Translations under genes and position numbers: made by a program
Assembly (NCBI RefSeq): GCF_009192765.1
Contig: NZ_VOHQ01000001.1
Span: 744,001-808,000 of the forward strand
Direction: 5' to 3'
DNA length: 64,000 nucleotides
Source: Agriterribacter humi
GTDB taxonomy: Bacteria; Bacteroidota; Bacteroidia; Chitinophagales; Chitinophagaceae
Notes under the pieces: model-generated
Told to the model about the DNA's origin: nothing
What the model saw: the letters and a program-made list of their open reading frames with translations, nothing else
Database searches by the model: none
Shown: positions 26,005-34,450 of the stretch, in pieces
Position numbering within the stretch: position 1 is the stretch's first letter
Layout of the letters: each line of letters begins with the position of its first letter

Positions 26005-27081
26005 ATGTTAAGAAAAATTCTTACACCTGCCATTTTTATGGCCTCATTCTCAACTGCTTTTTCACAGGATTCTACCGACAAAAAAGGAGAGCTCACTCTT
26101 TCGGGATCGGTTGATGGTTATTACAGGTACAATTTTGCCAATGCCAAAGACCAGGGTGCAACTAATAATTATACCAGTTTCACCAATTCGCAAAATTCCT
26201 TTGAACTGGGTATGGCTTCCATTAAAGCGGATTATACGGTTGGAAAAGTATCCGCAACCATTGACCTTGGTTTTGGAACCAGGGCACAGGAATTTTCCTA
26301 TGCCGAAACAGGCGCCATGGCAGCTATCAAACAGGCTTATATTAGTTATTCCCCTTCCGATAAAGTAAAATTCACTGTAGGTAAATGGGGCACACATGTA
26401 GGTTATGAAGTATTGGATCCACAGGTAAACCGCAACTATAGTATGAGCTATATGTTCTCCTATGGGCCATTTTCGCATACCGGCGTTAAAGCCGACTTCG
26501 GGCTGGGCGATCATTTCGGATTAATGGTGGGAATAGCCAATCCAAACGATTATATCAGCGCCGGTTTTTCCAAAAAATTTATTCTGGGACAATTCAGTGC
26601 CAGCTTTGATAAATTCAGCGCTTTTCTGAATTATGTGGGTGGAAAAGATTTTGATAACGCCTCGAATAATCAGCTTGGACTAACTGCTACTGCCACGGTG
26701 TCGGATAAGTTTAGCCTTGGATACGATGGAACGGTAAAGTTTTATAAACCAAAAGGCGGTAGTTCAAGTTCCTGGTGGGGTTCTGCACTATACGTGAACG
26801 TTGATCCGACAGAAAAATTCGGATTGACGCTTCGGGGCGAATATTTCGATGATAAAAAGGGTGTAATAACCTATATGGATGAATATAATGATGTTTACCC
26901 TCTTTTTGGATCGGGCATTTTCCAAACCACCCTTTCTTTTAATATCAAGCCGCATGAAAATTTCATGATCATCCCGGAATTCCGTTTAGACAGCGCCGAG
27001 GATCCCATATTTACAAAAAATAACGGGTCAGGCGTTAAAAGCACTGGGTCATTTGTACTGGCAGCTATTTTCAGCTTTTAG
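26005..27081 (+). CDS. Outer-membrane beta-barrel (porin-like) protein
   Basis: A 358-residue protein with a signal peptide (MLRKILTPAIFMASFSTAFS). The body is made of alternating amphipathic strands rich in aromatic residues (GSVDGYYRYNFANAKD; VSATIDLGFGTRAQEF; FGLTLRGEYFDDKKGVITYM) and ends in FVLAAIFSF, a C-terminal aromatic strand as used for barrel assembly. The type is the Bacteroidota porin group often placed after ammonium transporters. It probably lets small solutes across the outer membrane alongside AmtB. Substrate selectivity cannot be read from sequence. Confidence 0.8.
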   Translation: MLRKILTPAIFMASFSTAFSQDSTDKKGELTLSGSVDGYYRYNFANAKDQGATNNYTSFTNSQNSFELGMASIKADYTVGKVSATIDLGFGTRAQEFSYAETGAMAAIKQAYISYSPSDKVKFTVGKWGTHVGYEVLDPQVNRNYSMSYMFSYGPFSHTGVKADFGLGDHFGLMVGIANPNDYISAGFSKKFILGQFSASFDKFSAFLNYVGGKDFDNASNNQLGLTATATVSDKFSLGYDGTVKFYKPKGGSSSSWWGSALYVNVDPTEKFGLTLRGEYFDDKKGVITYMDEYNDVYPLFGSGIFQTTLSFNIKPHENFMIIPEFRLDSAEDPIFTKNNGSGVKSTGSFVLAAIFSF

Positions 27082-27282
27082 GGCGGGGATGAAGTTATAG
27101 GTCTCAGGTTTCAGGGGCACACCTTGTAACCTGCAACCTGAAACCTGACTACGTCTAAAATTTTTCACAGGGCAAGCAATCGTTAAAGCCGTCCATTTCT
27201 ATGGATGGCTTTTGTTATTGAAAACAGGTGCTTTGTAGTAAGACTTTCAAATTCAAGTCGAGTAAAGGGAGAGGTTACTTAT
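27082..27282. repeat. 3'-end repeat hairpin after the barrel gene
   Basis: TCAGGTTTCAGG (27104-27115) and CCTGAAACCTGA (27137-27148) form a perfect 12-bp inverted repeat with CCTTGTAACCTGCAA in the loop. It belongs to the same GGTTNCAGG-type family seen after three other genes, and lies about 23 bases past the barrel gene's stop. The following rho-independent terminator is listed separately. Confidence 0.65.
27185..27217 (+). terminator. Rho-independent terminator after the ammonium transporter/barrel unit
   Basis: AAAGCCGTCCAT (27185-27196) pairs with ATGGATGGCTTT (27201-27212), 12 bp with one G-U pair and a TTCT loop, followed by TGTTA. It is strong and well placed to end the amtB transcript. 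Confidence 0.8.
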
Positions 27283-27378
27283 ATGATAGACAGAATTAAA
27301 AAAGAAATGGGCGGAACATTAGAAAACTTTTATAACAATTCACCCTATTCTTATTCTGACACGACACAAGAGCAATAA
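27283..27378 (+). CDS. Possible small ORF, 31 residues
   Basis: ATG at 27283 opens a 31-codon frame (MIDRIKKEMGGTLENFYNNS, then 11 residues and TAA). The same frame stays open upstream for at least 15 codons and its composition looks protein-like, so it may be the tail of a decayed gene. It precedes another small gene by 23 bases. Nothing supports expression. Confidence 0.3.
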   Translation: MIDRIKKEMGGTLENFYNNSPYSYSDTTQEQ

Positions 27379-27401
27379 AATCACTAATCAAAACACCAGT
27401 A

Positions 27402-27644
27402 ATGATAATTTCCGAGCCCGACATTCAATGGTGGTTGAGCCAAAGAGGTTATGATTATTCTTACATCAATATTACAGACCAAGCAGCAATGATCAACGAG
27501 TGGCAAAAATTAGGTAACGACAAAGTCATTTTAATAACGACAATTGACAAAGGATACAGAAAACCCAATAACACGAAACATCCGCATTCCTGGAGCATTG
27601 CAGACCCAGAGCAAACAATCACGTGGTTACAATCTAAAAAATGA
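27402..27644 (+). CDS. Small hypothetical protein, 80 residues
   Basis: An 80-residue frame beginning MIISEPDIQWWLSQRGYDYS with balanced hydrophobic and polar content, aromatic clusters (IQWWLSQ; HPHSWSIAD) and an ending TWLQSKK. No signal peptide or membrane segment. I do not recognise the family. Being close behind a 31-codon frame and flanked on both sides by 3'-end repeats, the pair may be a small inserted module. Calling it a real gene is moderate inference, because only composition and start context support it. Confidence 0.5.
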   Translation: MIISEPDIQWWLSQRGYDYSYINITDQAAMINEWQKLGNDKVILITTIDKGYRKPNNTKHPHSWSIADPEQTITWLQSKK

Positions 27645-27699
27645 CGAAAGCCAGCAGGCAACATAGATTTCGCATAGACTTCAGGCAACATGCTATGTA

Positions 27700-27770
27700 T
27701 TTTGCAGCCTCTAACCATTATCCTGAAACTCCCCTCCTCTTGCAACTTGTACCTTGAAACCTGAACCTCT
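27700..27770. repeat. GGTTNCAGG-type repeat after ppc
   Basis: The plus strand here reads TTGCAACTTGTACCTTGAAA then CCTGAACCT. In ppc sense it starts about seven bases after the TAA as GGTTCAGGTTTCAAGG, an imperfect relative of the repeats after the cytochrome, response-regulator and barrel genes. Confidence 0.5.
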
Positions 27771-27773
27771 CCA

Positions 27774-30353
27774 TTACGCCGAATTTCTTCCCGCATTGAT
27801 AATCCCAAAAGAACAACGCATCACTAATTTTTCAAGCGTTTGCTTATGTGGCGATTCAGATGCGTTTTCTTCCATTTCCCTTACTTTGGTAATGGCATAT
27901 TGCTGTATGGTTACCAGCGGCAGTACGATCCTTTCCCTCATTTGAACGGAAAGCTGTTCTACCGGGTAATCAGCCATCAGCTCATTTTTGCCGGTGAGGC
28001 GAAATACATATTGTTTGGTAAGCTCGTATTCATCAAATACCTTATTCCATATTTCTCCGTAAACGGGATGGGTGGAAAGAAAACGGGTCATAGGAAAAAA
28101 GCTTTTCTTCATAGACATTTCACAGTTGGCAATGAGCGTTTTAATGAAGGTAGATTTCTCGTAGAGCTTTTTCACCTCTTCCCATCTGCCTTCTTCGTCC
28201 ATTTTTTTAAACGCGGTGCCAACACCATAATACCCGGTTACATTTTGCTTTAACTGGCTCCATGAGCCAACAAAGGGAATGGCACGCAGGTCTTCCAAAA
28301 CCAGCTTACCCGAACCTCCTCTCTTTGCCGGACGGCTGCCAATATTGGTTGCTGCGTAAAACCTTAGCGGACTTGCATGACCGAGGTATTCTAAGAAATT
28401 AGGATGGTTCTTCAGTTCCAGGTAAGCAGTAAGACTTTTTTCGGCCAATTGCTGTATCAGTTCTTTTTCAGTATCCCGGAGAATGACTTTCTGCGAAGCA
28501 AACAGGTCATTGGAAATGCCTGCATTGATCAATTGCTCAATATTAAATTGTGCCGACTCAATGGTACCGAAATTAGAACTTACGGTTTGCCCCTGTATGG
28601 TCAACTGAATTTCTTCGTTAGCAATATTTTTCCCAAGGGATGCATAAAACTTATGCGTTTTTCCGCCGCCTCTTGCGGGCGGACCACCCCTGCCGTCAAA
28701 AAATATTACATCAATATCATACGCTCTTGATATCCTGGTAAGTTCTTCTTTTGCCTTATATATGCTCCAGTTAGCCATAAGATAACCGCCATCCTTGGTA
28801 CCATCGGAAAAGCCGAGCATGATGGTTTGCTTATTCCTGCGCAGGCGCAAATGTTCCCGGTAAGCCGGCAGTTCATACAGCTCTTTCATTATGGCCGCAG
28901 CGTTATCAAGATCATCAACAGTTTCAAAAAGCGGCACTATATCAACCAGCAGCGAGCTTGCCTCCCAGCCGCTCATCAACAGCAATCCATATACCTCAAT
29001 AACAGTCAGGGCGCTATCGGCATGGCTTATAACATAACGGTCGCACCCTTCCATCCCGTTATTGGACTGGATATCTTTAATCGCCGCCATTACCTCCAGG
29101 GTATCCTTATGAATTTCATCCGTTAATACTTCGCTATCAACCAAAGTTGTAACCTTTACCAGCGCCTGTATTTTTTCCTTATCCGTTAATGATAAATAAC
29201 CAGACGGAAGGGCTTTTGTTCTGTTCGCAATTGCTTCAATTACTTTGGTGTGAACGGAGCTATCCTGCCTCACATCTAATGACGCAAAATGCAATCCAAA
29301 CACCTCCACTTTATTGATCAGCGATTCAATCAGGTCGAGAAACAGTCCGTTGTGCTTGTAAATGAGTGTTTCTTTAATTTGCAGAAGAGTATTCAGGATT
29401 TCTGCTTTATTTATATCGCTTTTATATCCCGGTACAAAAAGATTATTATACAACTTGAGCTCCAATTGCTGCAGCGGAACATCAACTCCTTTAAACGTGA
29501 GTCTCCGTTTGAGGCGGCGAACATCAAGGTAATATGATTTCATAATGCTTTCGCGCAATGCGCCTGCTACCTTTAAGGTGGTATCCGTTCTAACATATGG
29601 ATTGCCATCCCTGTCTCCGCCGGGCCAAAATCCCATGCGGATAATGGGATTATCGGCAGATACCACTTCGGGCAAATTCGTTTTCATAATTGAAATGATC
29701 CTCCCGGCAGCCTGGTAAAAAATATTTTCTAAGTACCACATTAAACTGATCGCTTCATCATAGGGCGTTGGTTTTTGCTGCTTTAAAAAGGGGGTTTTCC
29801 CTAATTGCTGCAGGTACATATTGATCTGGTTGATATTGTTTTCAGCAATAGCCCTTGTAAGATCATGAATGATGCCCAAAACAGCCCCCGGGTAAAATTG
29901 CGTGGGATGCGCCGTAAGCACAAGCCTGATGCTAAAATCTTCCAGCTTTTTCTTCAGTTGACTTTCATTGTCAAACTGCGCCACTTCCGATTGGAGCCCT
30001 TTAAGCGTACCCGGGCCATTCATATCGTTTACAATGGTAAAAGCAGCATCTTCAAGCGCATCGAATAATACTACCTGCCGCTCCACGTATTGCACAAACC
30101 GGAACAACAGGTCTAACTTCTCTTCTTCTTTTGCATACCCCGTATGTTTACTAAAGAAGTCGTCAATGATTTGCAGTGGACTTTGCTGATTGGCATATCC
30201 CTCTTCACAATAGCTCAGTAACAGGGAGAGCAGGATGCCGGTCTTTTCAATACGATGAAAAGGTAAGGATGTAAACAGGCTGTTGTATATCTGGAACTTA
30301 CGGCCTACAAGGTTCTGAAACTGCGTTAACGCTGCGGAAGATGAACTTGGCAT
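27774..30353 (-). CDS. ppc: Phosphoenolpyruvate carboxylase
   Basis: An 859-residue enzyme that carboxylates phosphoenolpyruvate to oxaloacetate, replenishing the TCA cycle. The family's catalytic His motif VLTAHPTQFYPG lies near residue 145. The second motif region GFSDGTKDGGYLMANW and the glycine-rich loop FFDGRGGPPARGGGKTH (about 555-571) follow in order. The C-terminus GIINAGRNSA departs from the classical QNTG-type end. Length is close to that of E. coli PEPC (883). Start ATG gives MPSSSSAALTQF. It is convergent to a small plus-strand ORF; oxaloacetate links it to the aspartate-derived threonine operon that follows on the other strand. Confidence 0.93.
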   Translation of the reverse strand: MPSSSSAALTQFQNLVGRKFQIYNSLFTSLPFHRIEKTGILLSLLLSYCEEGYANQQSPLQIIDDFFSKHTGYAKEEEKLDLLFRFVQYVERQVVLFDALEDAAFTIVNDMNGPGTLKGLQSEVAQFDNESQLKKKLEDFSIRLVLTAHPTQFYPGAVLGIIHDLTRAIAENNINQINMYLQQLGKTPFLKQQKPTPYDEAISLMWYLENIFYQAAGRIISIMKTNLPEVVSADNPIIRMGFWPGGDRDGNPYVRTDTTLKVAGALRESIMKSYYLDVRRLKRRLTFKGVDVPLQQLELKLYNNLFVPGYKSDINKAEILNTLLQIKETLIYKHNGLFLDLIESLINKVEVFGLHFASLDVRQDSSVHTKVIEAIANRTKALPSGYLSLTDKEKIQALVKVTTLVDSEVLTDEIHKDTLEVMAAIKDIQSNNGMEGCDRYVISHADSALTVIEVYGLLLMSGWEASSLLVDIVPLFETVDDLDNAAAIMKELYELPAYREHLRLRRNKQTIMLGFSDGTKDGGYLMANWSIYKAKEELTRISRAYDIDVIFFDGRGGPPARGGGKTHKFYASLGKNIANEEIQLTIQGQTVSSNFGTIESAQFNIEQLINAGISNDLFASQKVILRDTEKELIQQLAEKSLTAYLELKNHPNFLEYLGHASPLRFYAATNIGSRPAKRGGSGKLVLEDLRAIPFVGSWSQLKQNVTGYYGVGTAFKKMDEEGRWEEVKKLYEKSTFIKTLIANCEMSMKKSFFPMTRFLSTHPVYGEIWNKVFDEYELTKQYVFRLTGKNELMADYPVEQLSVQMRERIVLPLVTIQQYAITKVREMEENASESPHKQTLEKLVMRCSFGIINAGRNSA

Positions 30354-30741
30354 GAGTTACTGTGCTTAATGATTTAATTCGTCAGGTAGTTGTAAAAAAT
30401 CCAGGCTCCGCTGTTGTAAGGCAACAAGCGCAACAGGTTTTTAATTGACAGGCAATCGTCCTTTAAAGCCATGAAATTAGTCAAAAAAAGAGGAATTGAT
30501 CATTACATTAAATATTTTTAACTAAAATCGCAGTGTTTTATGCAACTTATAAAGCAAATCCCTCAAATTGTTATTCATAAATACATTTCGTTATTGAAAC
30601 TAAATTGCGGGAGTACCGATGCTTCATATAATAGTGCATTGGAGGGCAATCCATGTTGATTAAAGGGTAGGCAAGGATAATTTTCACCATTTTATTTGCT
30701 ATTGTCCAAATCTGTTTTACCTTCGGCAACTCAAAACAGTA
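30354..30741 (+). promoter_or_regulatory. Intergenic region with thr operon promoter
   Basis: No gene is seen in this stretch upstream of the threonine leader peptide. Near its end, TTTG at 30695-30698 and TACCTTCG at 30718-30725 (one mismatch to TAnnTTTG) are separated by 19 bases, matching the Bacteroidota -33/-7 arrangement. Transcription would start roughly 10 bases before the leader-peptide ATG at 30742. The ppc promoter on the minus strand must also lie here. Confidence 0.5.
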
Positions 30742-30837
30742 ATGGTACAGAACAAATCAAATACATTTCCTTCCGTTGCTGCTGCATATACTTCAGCAGG
30801 TACCATTATTATTACAACAACGACAACCCTCATTTGA
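30742..30837 (+). CDS. Threonine-operon leader peptide (putative attenuator)
   Basis: ATG at 30742 starts a 31-codon frame ending TGA at 30835. The last twelve residues are G-T-I-I-I-T-T-T-T-T-L-I: five consecutive Thr codons after three Ile codons, with more Thr at positions 8, 17 and 21. This is the composition of E. coli ThrL-type leaders. The frame lies about 100 bases before thrA and just after a plausible promoter. TAATGGTAC (30740-30748, spanning the leader start) pairs with GTACCATTA (30800-30808), so ribosome position on the leader would change RNA folding. Function is inference; the codon run is directly seen. Confidence 0.75.
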   Translation: MVQNKSNTFPSVAAAYTSAGTIIITTTTTLI

Positions 30838-30934
30838 GGGTAAATTGCACGCATATAATCCTTTGGGCTTCAGGGCTACGATCATCTGAAAAGATACAGG
30901 GACCGGTATAATAATAATTATCAAATACAAACAT
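30800..30934 (+). promoter_or_regulatory. Candidate alternative RNA pairings upstream of thrA
   Basis: ATTATTATTA over the leader's Ile codons (30805-30814) is complementary to TAATAATAAT at 30909-30918, which ends 16 bases before the thrA ATG. A 6-bp hairpin ACCCTC/GAGGGT (30826-30841) spans the leader stop. No GC-rich hairpin with a U-tract is evident, so control at translation initiation is at least as likely as transcription termination. Confidence 0.5.
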
Positions 30935-33379
30935 ATGCAGGTGTTGAAATTCGGCGGTACTTCGGTAGGAAGCGCCGATAATATTAAAAGAGTAATATCC
31001 ATTGTAAAAGAAAGATTAGAAAAAGATAAAACGATTATAGTAGTGTCTGCATTAGGGGGAACCACTGATGCATTACTTAATTCGGGATTAATGGCAGCCG
31101 CCGGTAATGAGCAATATAAAGAAGAACTGCAGCACATTGAACAAAGACACTTAGACACGGTAAAATTATTAATACCCGTACAGCAGCAGAGCAGTGTATT
31201 GAGCATGGTTAAAAAATTATGCAACGACATTGAAGATATCTGTAATGGTGTTTTTTTATTGGGTGAATTTTCTGCGAGGACCCGCGACCGGATGGTAAGC
31301 TATGGTGAGCTGATTTCCTCACAGGTTATTGCCGCAGCTTTTAATACTGCAGGAATAACTGCTGCATGGAAGGATGCGAGAACATTGATACAGACCAATG
31401 CCAATTTTGGCAATGCCACGGTAAATGTGCCGGTTACCCGCAAACAAATCACGGATTATATTGCCACCTGCAAAGAGTCTTTGGTGGTAGTGCCGGGTTT
31501 TATTGCCGCTGATGCCAATAATGAAACGACCACTTTAGGGCGGGGAGGCTCCGATTATACAGCCGCTATACTGGCGGCGGCCACAGATGCCACCGCACTT
31601 GAAATATGGACGGATGTATCGGGCATGATGACTGCCGATCCCCGCTGGGTAAGCAGCGCCCGGGTTATTCCTTCCATATCTTACCAGGAAGCTATGGAGC
31701 TCTCTCATTTTGGTGCCAGGGTACTTTACCCGCCAACCATTCAACCCGTTTTGCGTAAGGCTATCCCCGTGGTAATAAAAAATACTTTTGCCCCCCGCGA
31801 TGCAGGAACCATCATTCAGCAAAAAGCTTCAACAAACGGCAATGCCATACGCGGTATTTCCAGCATCAGTAATATTGCCCTGTTCAGCCTCGAAGGAAGC
31901 GGAATGGTGGGTGTGCCCGGGTTTTCAAGAAGGTTGTTTGAGGCACTATCGGAGGCGCAGATCAATGTAATACTCATTACTCAGGGCTCTTCTGAACACT
32001 CAATTTGTGTTGGCGTTGAAGCCGCCTCTATTCATAAAGCCAAAGCAGTGGTAGACACAGAATTTGAACATGAAATTGCGGTGGAAAAGGTACAGCCGCT
32101 TTTGGTAGAAACAGAATTGTCTATCGTGGCTTTGGTTGGAGAAAATATGAAAAGTCATCCGGGCATAAGCGGTAAAATGTTTGGCGCATTAGGAAGGAAC
32201 GGGGTTAATGTGCGGGCCATTGCACAGGGCTCTTCTGAACGGAATATATCCGCTGTAGTGGCTACAAAAGATGTGCGCAAGGCCATCAATGTGCTGCATG
32301 AAGAGTTTTTTGAAACGACAAATAAACAAATTCACCTCTTTATTGCCGGCACAGGCAATGTGGGCAGCAAATTGCTGCAGCAATTACAGCAGCAGCAGGA
32401 GTGGCTGGCAAAGCACCTGCGCCTCAACGTTAGGGTTACAGGACTGGCCAACAGCCGGAAGATGATAATAGATGATAATGGTATTGATTTTAACCAGTGG
32501 CAGGAAAAATTACAGGGAGGCGAAGTGGCCGATATAGAAGCCTTTGTAAATATCATTATCGGAAAAAACTTCCGCAACGCCATTTTTGCAGATATGACGG
32601 CAAGCGATGCAGTGGCAAAAGTGTACGACAGGCTGTTACAAAAAAGCGTTTCTATAGTGGCCTGCAACAAAGTGGCGGCCTCATCATCGTATGCTTACTA
32701 CAGGCAATTAAAGGACCTGGCAAGATCATACAATTGCCTTTACCTGTTTGAAACCAATGTTGGCGCTGCATTGCCGGTAATAGGAACCCTGAATGATCTG
32801 ATGCGCAGCGGCGACAAAATCAACCGCATTGAAGCAGTGCTCAGTGGTACGCTGAATTTTGTTTTTAATCACTATAATGGTGAAGTGAGCTTTGCCGAAG
32901 TGGTAAAACAGGCACAGGAAGAGGGTTATACGGAGCCTGATCCACGTTTGGATCTGAGCGGTACGGATGTGATGCGCAAAATACTGATACTGGCGCGCGA
33001 ATCGGGAGAGCAATTAGAAATGGAAGACATAACCTGCAATGGCTTTTTACCGGAAAGCTGTATGCAGGGTGATGTAAAGGCCTTTTATAAAGAAATGGAG
33101 AGGTATGAACCTCATTTCAAAAAATTGTATGATGATGCAGCAGCAGCAAACAGCAAACTTAAATTTGTAGCTAAATTTGAAAAAGGGAAAGCTGTTGTGG
33201 GATTGGAGCATATCCCGCCCCAGCATGACCTGTATCATTTATATGGAAAAGATAATGTGGTATTGTTTTACACAGCGCGCTACCCCAGCCAGCCTTTGGT
33301 GGTAAAAGGAGCCGGGGCAGGCGCAGAGGTAACTGCATCGGGCGTATTTGCTGATATTATAAGAGCAACGGCATCATAG
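30935..33379 (+). CDS. thrA: Bifunctional aspartate kinase / homoserine dehydrogenase
   Basis: An 814-residue fusion enzyme catalysing the first and third steps from aspartate toward threonine and methionine. The aspartate kinase part begins VLKFGGTSVGSADNI (about 3-17); a pair of ACT-like regulatory segments follows at about 305-455 (NIALFSLEGSGMVGVPGFSR; SIVALVGENMKSHPGISGKM), then the dehydrogenase Rossmann motif IAGTGNVGSKLLQQ (near residue 469) and TEPDPRLDLSGTDVMRKILI. Length and order match E. coli ThrA. Ends 31 bases before thrB's likely ATG, so thrA-thrB-thrC form one operon. Expression likely depends on the leader peptide. Confidence 0.96.
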   Translation: MQVLKFGGTSVGSADNIKRVISIVKERLEKDKTIIVVSALGGTTDALLNSGLMAAAGNEQYKEELQHIEQRHLDTVKLLIPVQQQSSVLSMVKKLCNDIEDICNGVFLLGEFSARTRDRMVSYGELISSQVIAAAFNTAGITAAWKDARTLIQTNANFGNATVNVPVTRKQITDYIATCKESLVVVPGFIAADANNETTTLGRGGSDYTAAILAAATDATALEIWTDVSGMMTADPRWVSSARVIPSISYQEAMELSHFGARVLYPPTIQPVLRKAIPVVIKNTFAPRDAGTIIQQKASTNGNAIRGISSISNIALFSLEGSGMVGVPGFSRRLFEALSEAQINVILITQGSSEHSICVGVEAASIHKAKAVVDTEFEHEIAVEKVQPLLVETELSIVALVGENMKSHPGISGKMFGALGRNGVNVRAIAQGSSERNISAVVATKDVRKAINVLHEEFFETTNKQIHLFIAGTGNVGSKLLQQLQQQQEWLAKHLRLNVRVTGLANSRKMIIDDNGIDFNQWQEKLQGGEVADIEAFVNIIIGKNFRNAIFADMTASDAVAKVYDRLLQKSVSIVACNKVAASSSYAYYRQLKDLARSYNCLYLFETNVGAALPVIGTLNDLMRSGDKINRIEAVLSGTLNFVFNHYNGEVSFAEVVKQAQEEGYTEPDPRLDLSGTDVMRKILILARESGEQLEMEDITCNGFLPESCMQGDVKAFYKEMERYEPHFKKLYDDAAAANSKLKFVAKFEKGKAVVGLEHIPPQHDLYHLYGKDNVVLFYTARYPSQPLVVKGAGAGAEVTASGVFADIIRATAS

Positions 33380-33409
33380 ATACGTCAATTTGAATTGAAT
33401 ATTCAGCAT

Positions 33410-34387
33410 ATGAAATCACAAATCTCAAATTCTACCATGCATCTAAAAGCGACAGCGTCAGCAAAGAATAAATCAATAACCGTTTACGCTCCCGGCACGG
33501 TAGCTAATATCGTATGCGGATTTGATGTGCTTGGACTGGCTTTGAACGATCCTTATGATATAATGACAGTAAAACTCATTGAAGAACCTGTGGTGGTCAT
33601 TCATAACGTTGACAATTATGGATTACCCACCGATCCTCAAAAGAACGTAGCAGGTGTTGCGCTTTTGGAAATGATTGACAGGCTGGACAGTAAGATAGGA
33701 TTTGATGTTACGATCGAAAAAAAAATAATGCCTGGCAGCGGCATCGGCTCAAGCGCAGCCAGTTCAGCAGGTGCAGTGGTGGCTGCCAATCATTTGCTGG
33801 ATAATATTTTCAGCAATGCCGACCTGGTGCAGATGGCCATGCTGGGTGAAAAACTGGCATCGGGTGTTAAGCATGCCGATAATATAGCGCCCTGTATCTA
33901 TGGGGGGGTTACGCTTATTCGCAGCATTCATCCCCTGGATGTGATCAGCGTTCCATCTCCTCCCCTGTACGTTACGCTGGTTCATCCGCAAATAGAAGTA
34001 CGCACGGAAGATGCCAGGCAGATACTCAGAAAACAGATATTATTGAAAGATGCCATTAAACAATGGGGCAATATTGCGGGGCTGGTTACGGGATTAATGA
34101 AAAGTGATTATGATCTTATCAGCCGTTCTCTTGAAGATGTGCTGATTGAACCCATAAGAAGCATCCTTATTCCCGCTTTTGCTGAGGTAAAATCCGGGAG
34201 TTTGGAAGCTGGCGCGTTAGGTGGTGGCATATCGGGTTCAGGGCCCTCCATATTTATGCTCAGCCGTGATGAAACAACTGCAAGGGAGGTTGAAAAAACA
34301 ATGCAGGAAACATACACGAACACCGGAATCGCTTTTCATACTTATGTTACAACCGTAAATATGGAAGGAGTTAAACTGATGAATTGA
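33410..34387 (+). CDS. thrB: Homoserine kinase
   Basis: A 325-residue GHMP-family kinase phosphorylating homoserine. The N-terminus has ITVYAPGTVANIVCGFDVLG, typical of homoserine kinases, and the ATP-binding GHMP motif PGSGIGSSAASSAGAVVAAN (near residue 107). Near the C-terminus, GGISGSGPSIFMLSRD is the third GHMP motif. The ATG at 33410 (MKSQISN) is chosen because the frame's first start is a TTG; a later ATG before HLKATASAKN is also possible. Second gene of thrABC, separated from thrC by 63 bases. Confidence 0.95.
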   Translation: MKSQISNSTMHLKATASAKNKSITVYAPGTVANIVCGFDVLGLALNDPYDIMTVKLIEEPVVVIHNVDNYGLPTDPQKNVAGVALLEMIDRLDSKIGFDVTIEKKIMPGSGIGSSAASSAGAVVAANHLLDNIFSNADLVQMAMLGEKLASGVKHADNIAPCIYGGVTLIRSIHPLDVISVPSPPLYVTLVHPQIEVRTEDARQILRKQILLKDAIKQWGNIAGLVTGLMKSDYDLISRSLEDVLIEPIRSILIPAFAEVKSGSLEAGALGGGISGSGPSIFMLSRDETTAREVEKTMQETYTNTGIAFHTYVTTVNMEGVKLMN

Positions 34388-34450
34388 TACATTACTTTAT
34401 TGAACTCCTTTAATAACCATAGCCGTTTATAAAGAACAGCAATAACTACA

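Noticed and set aside
30696-30911. 71-codon plus-strand frame upstream of thrA in a different frame from the leader peptide
   Set aside because: The composition is unlike protein, it begins before the predicted transcription start, and the Thr/Ile-rich frame is far better supported.
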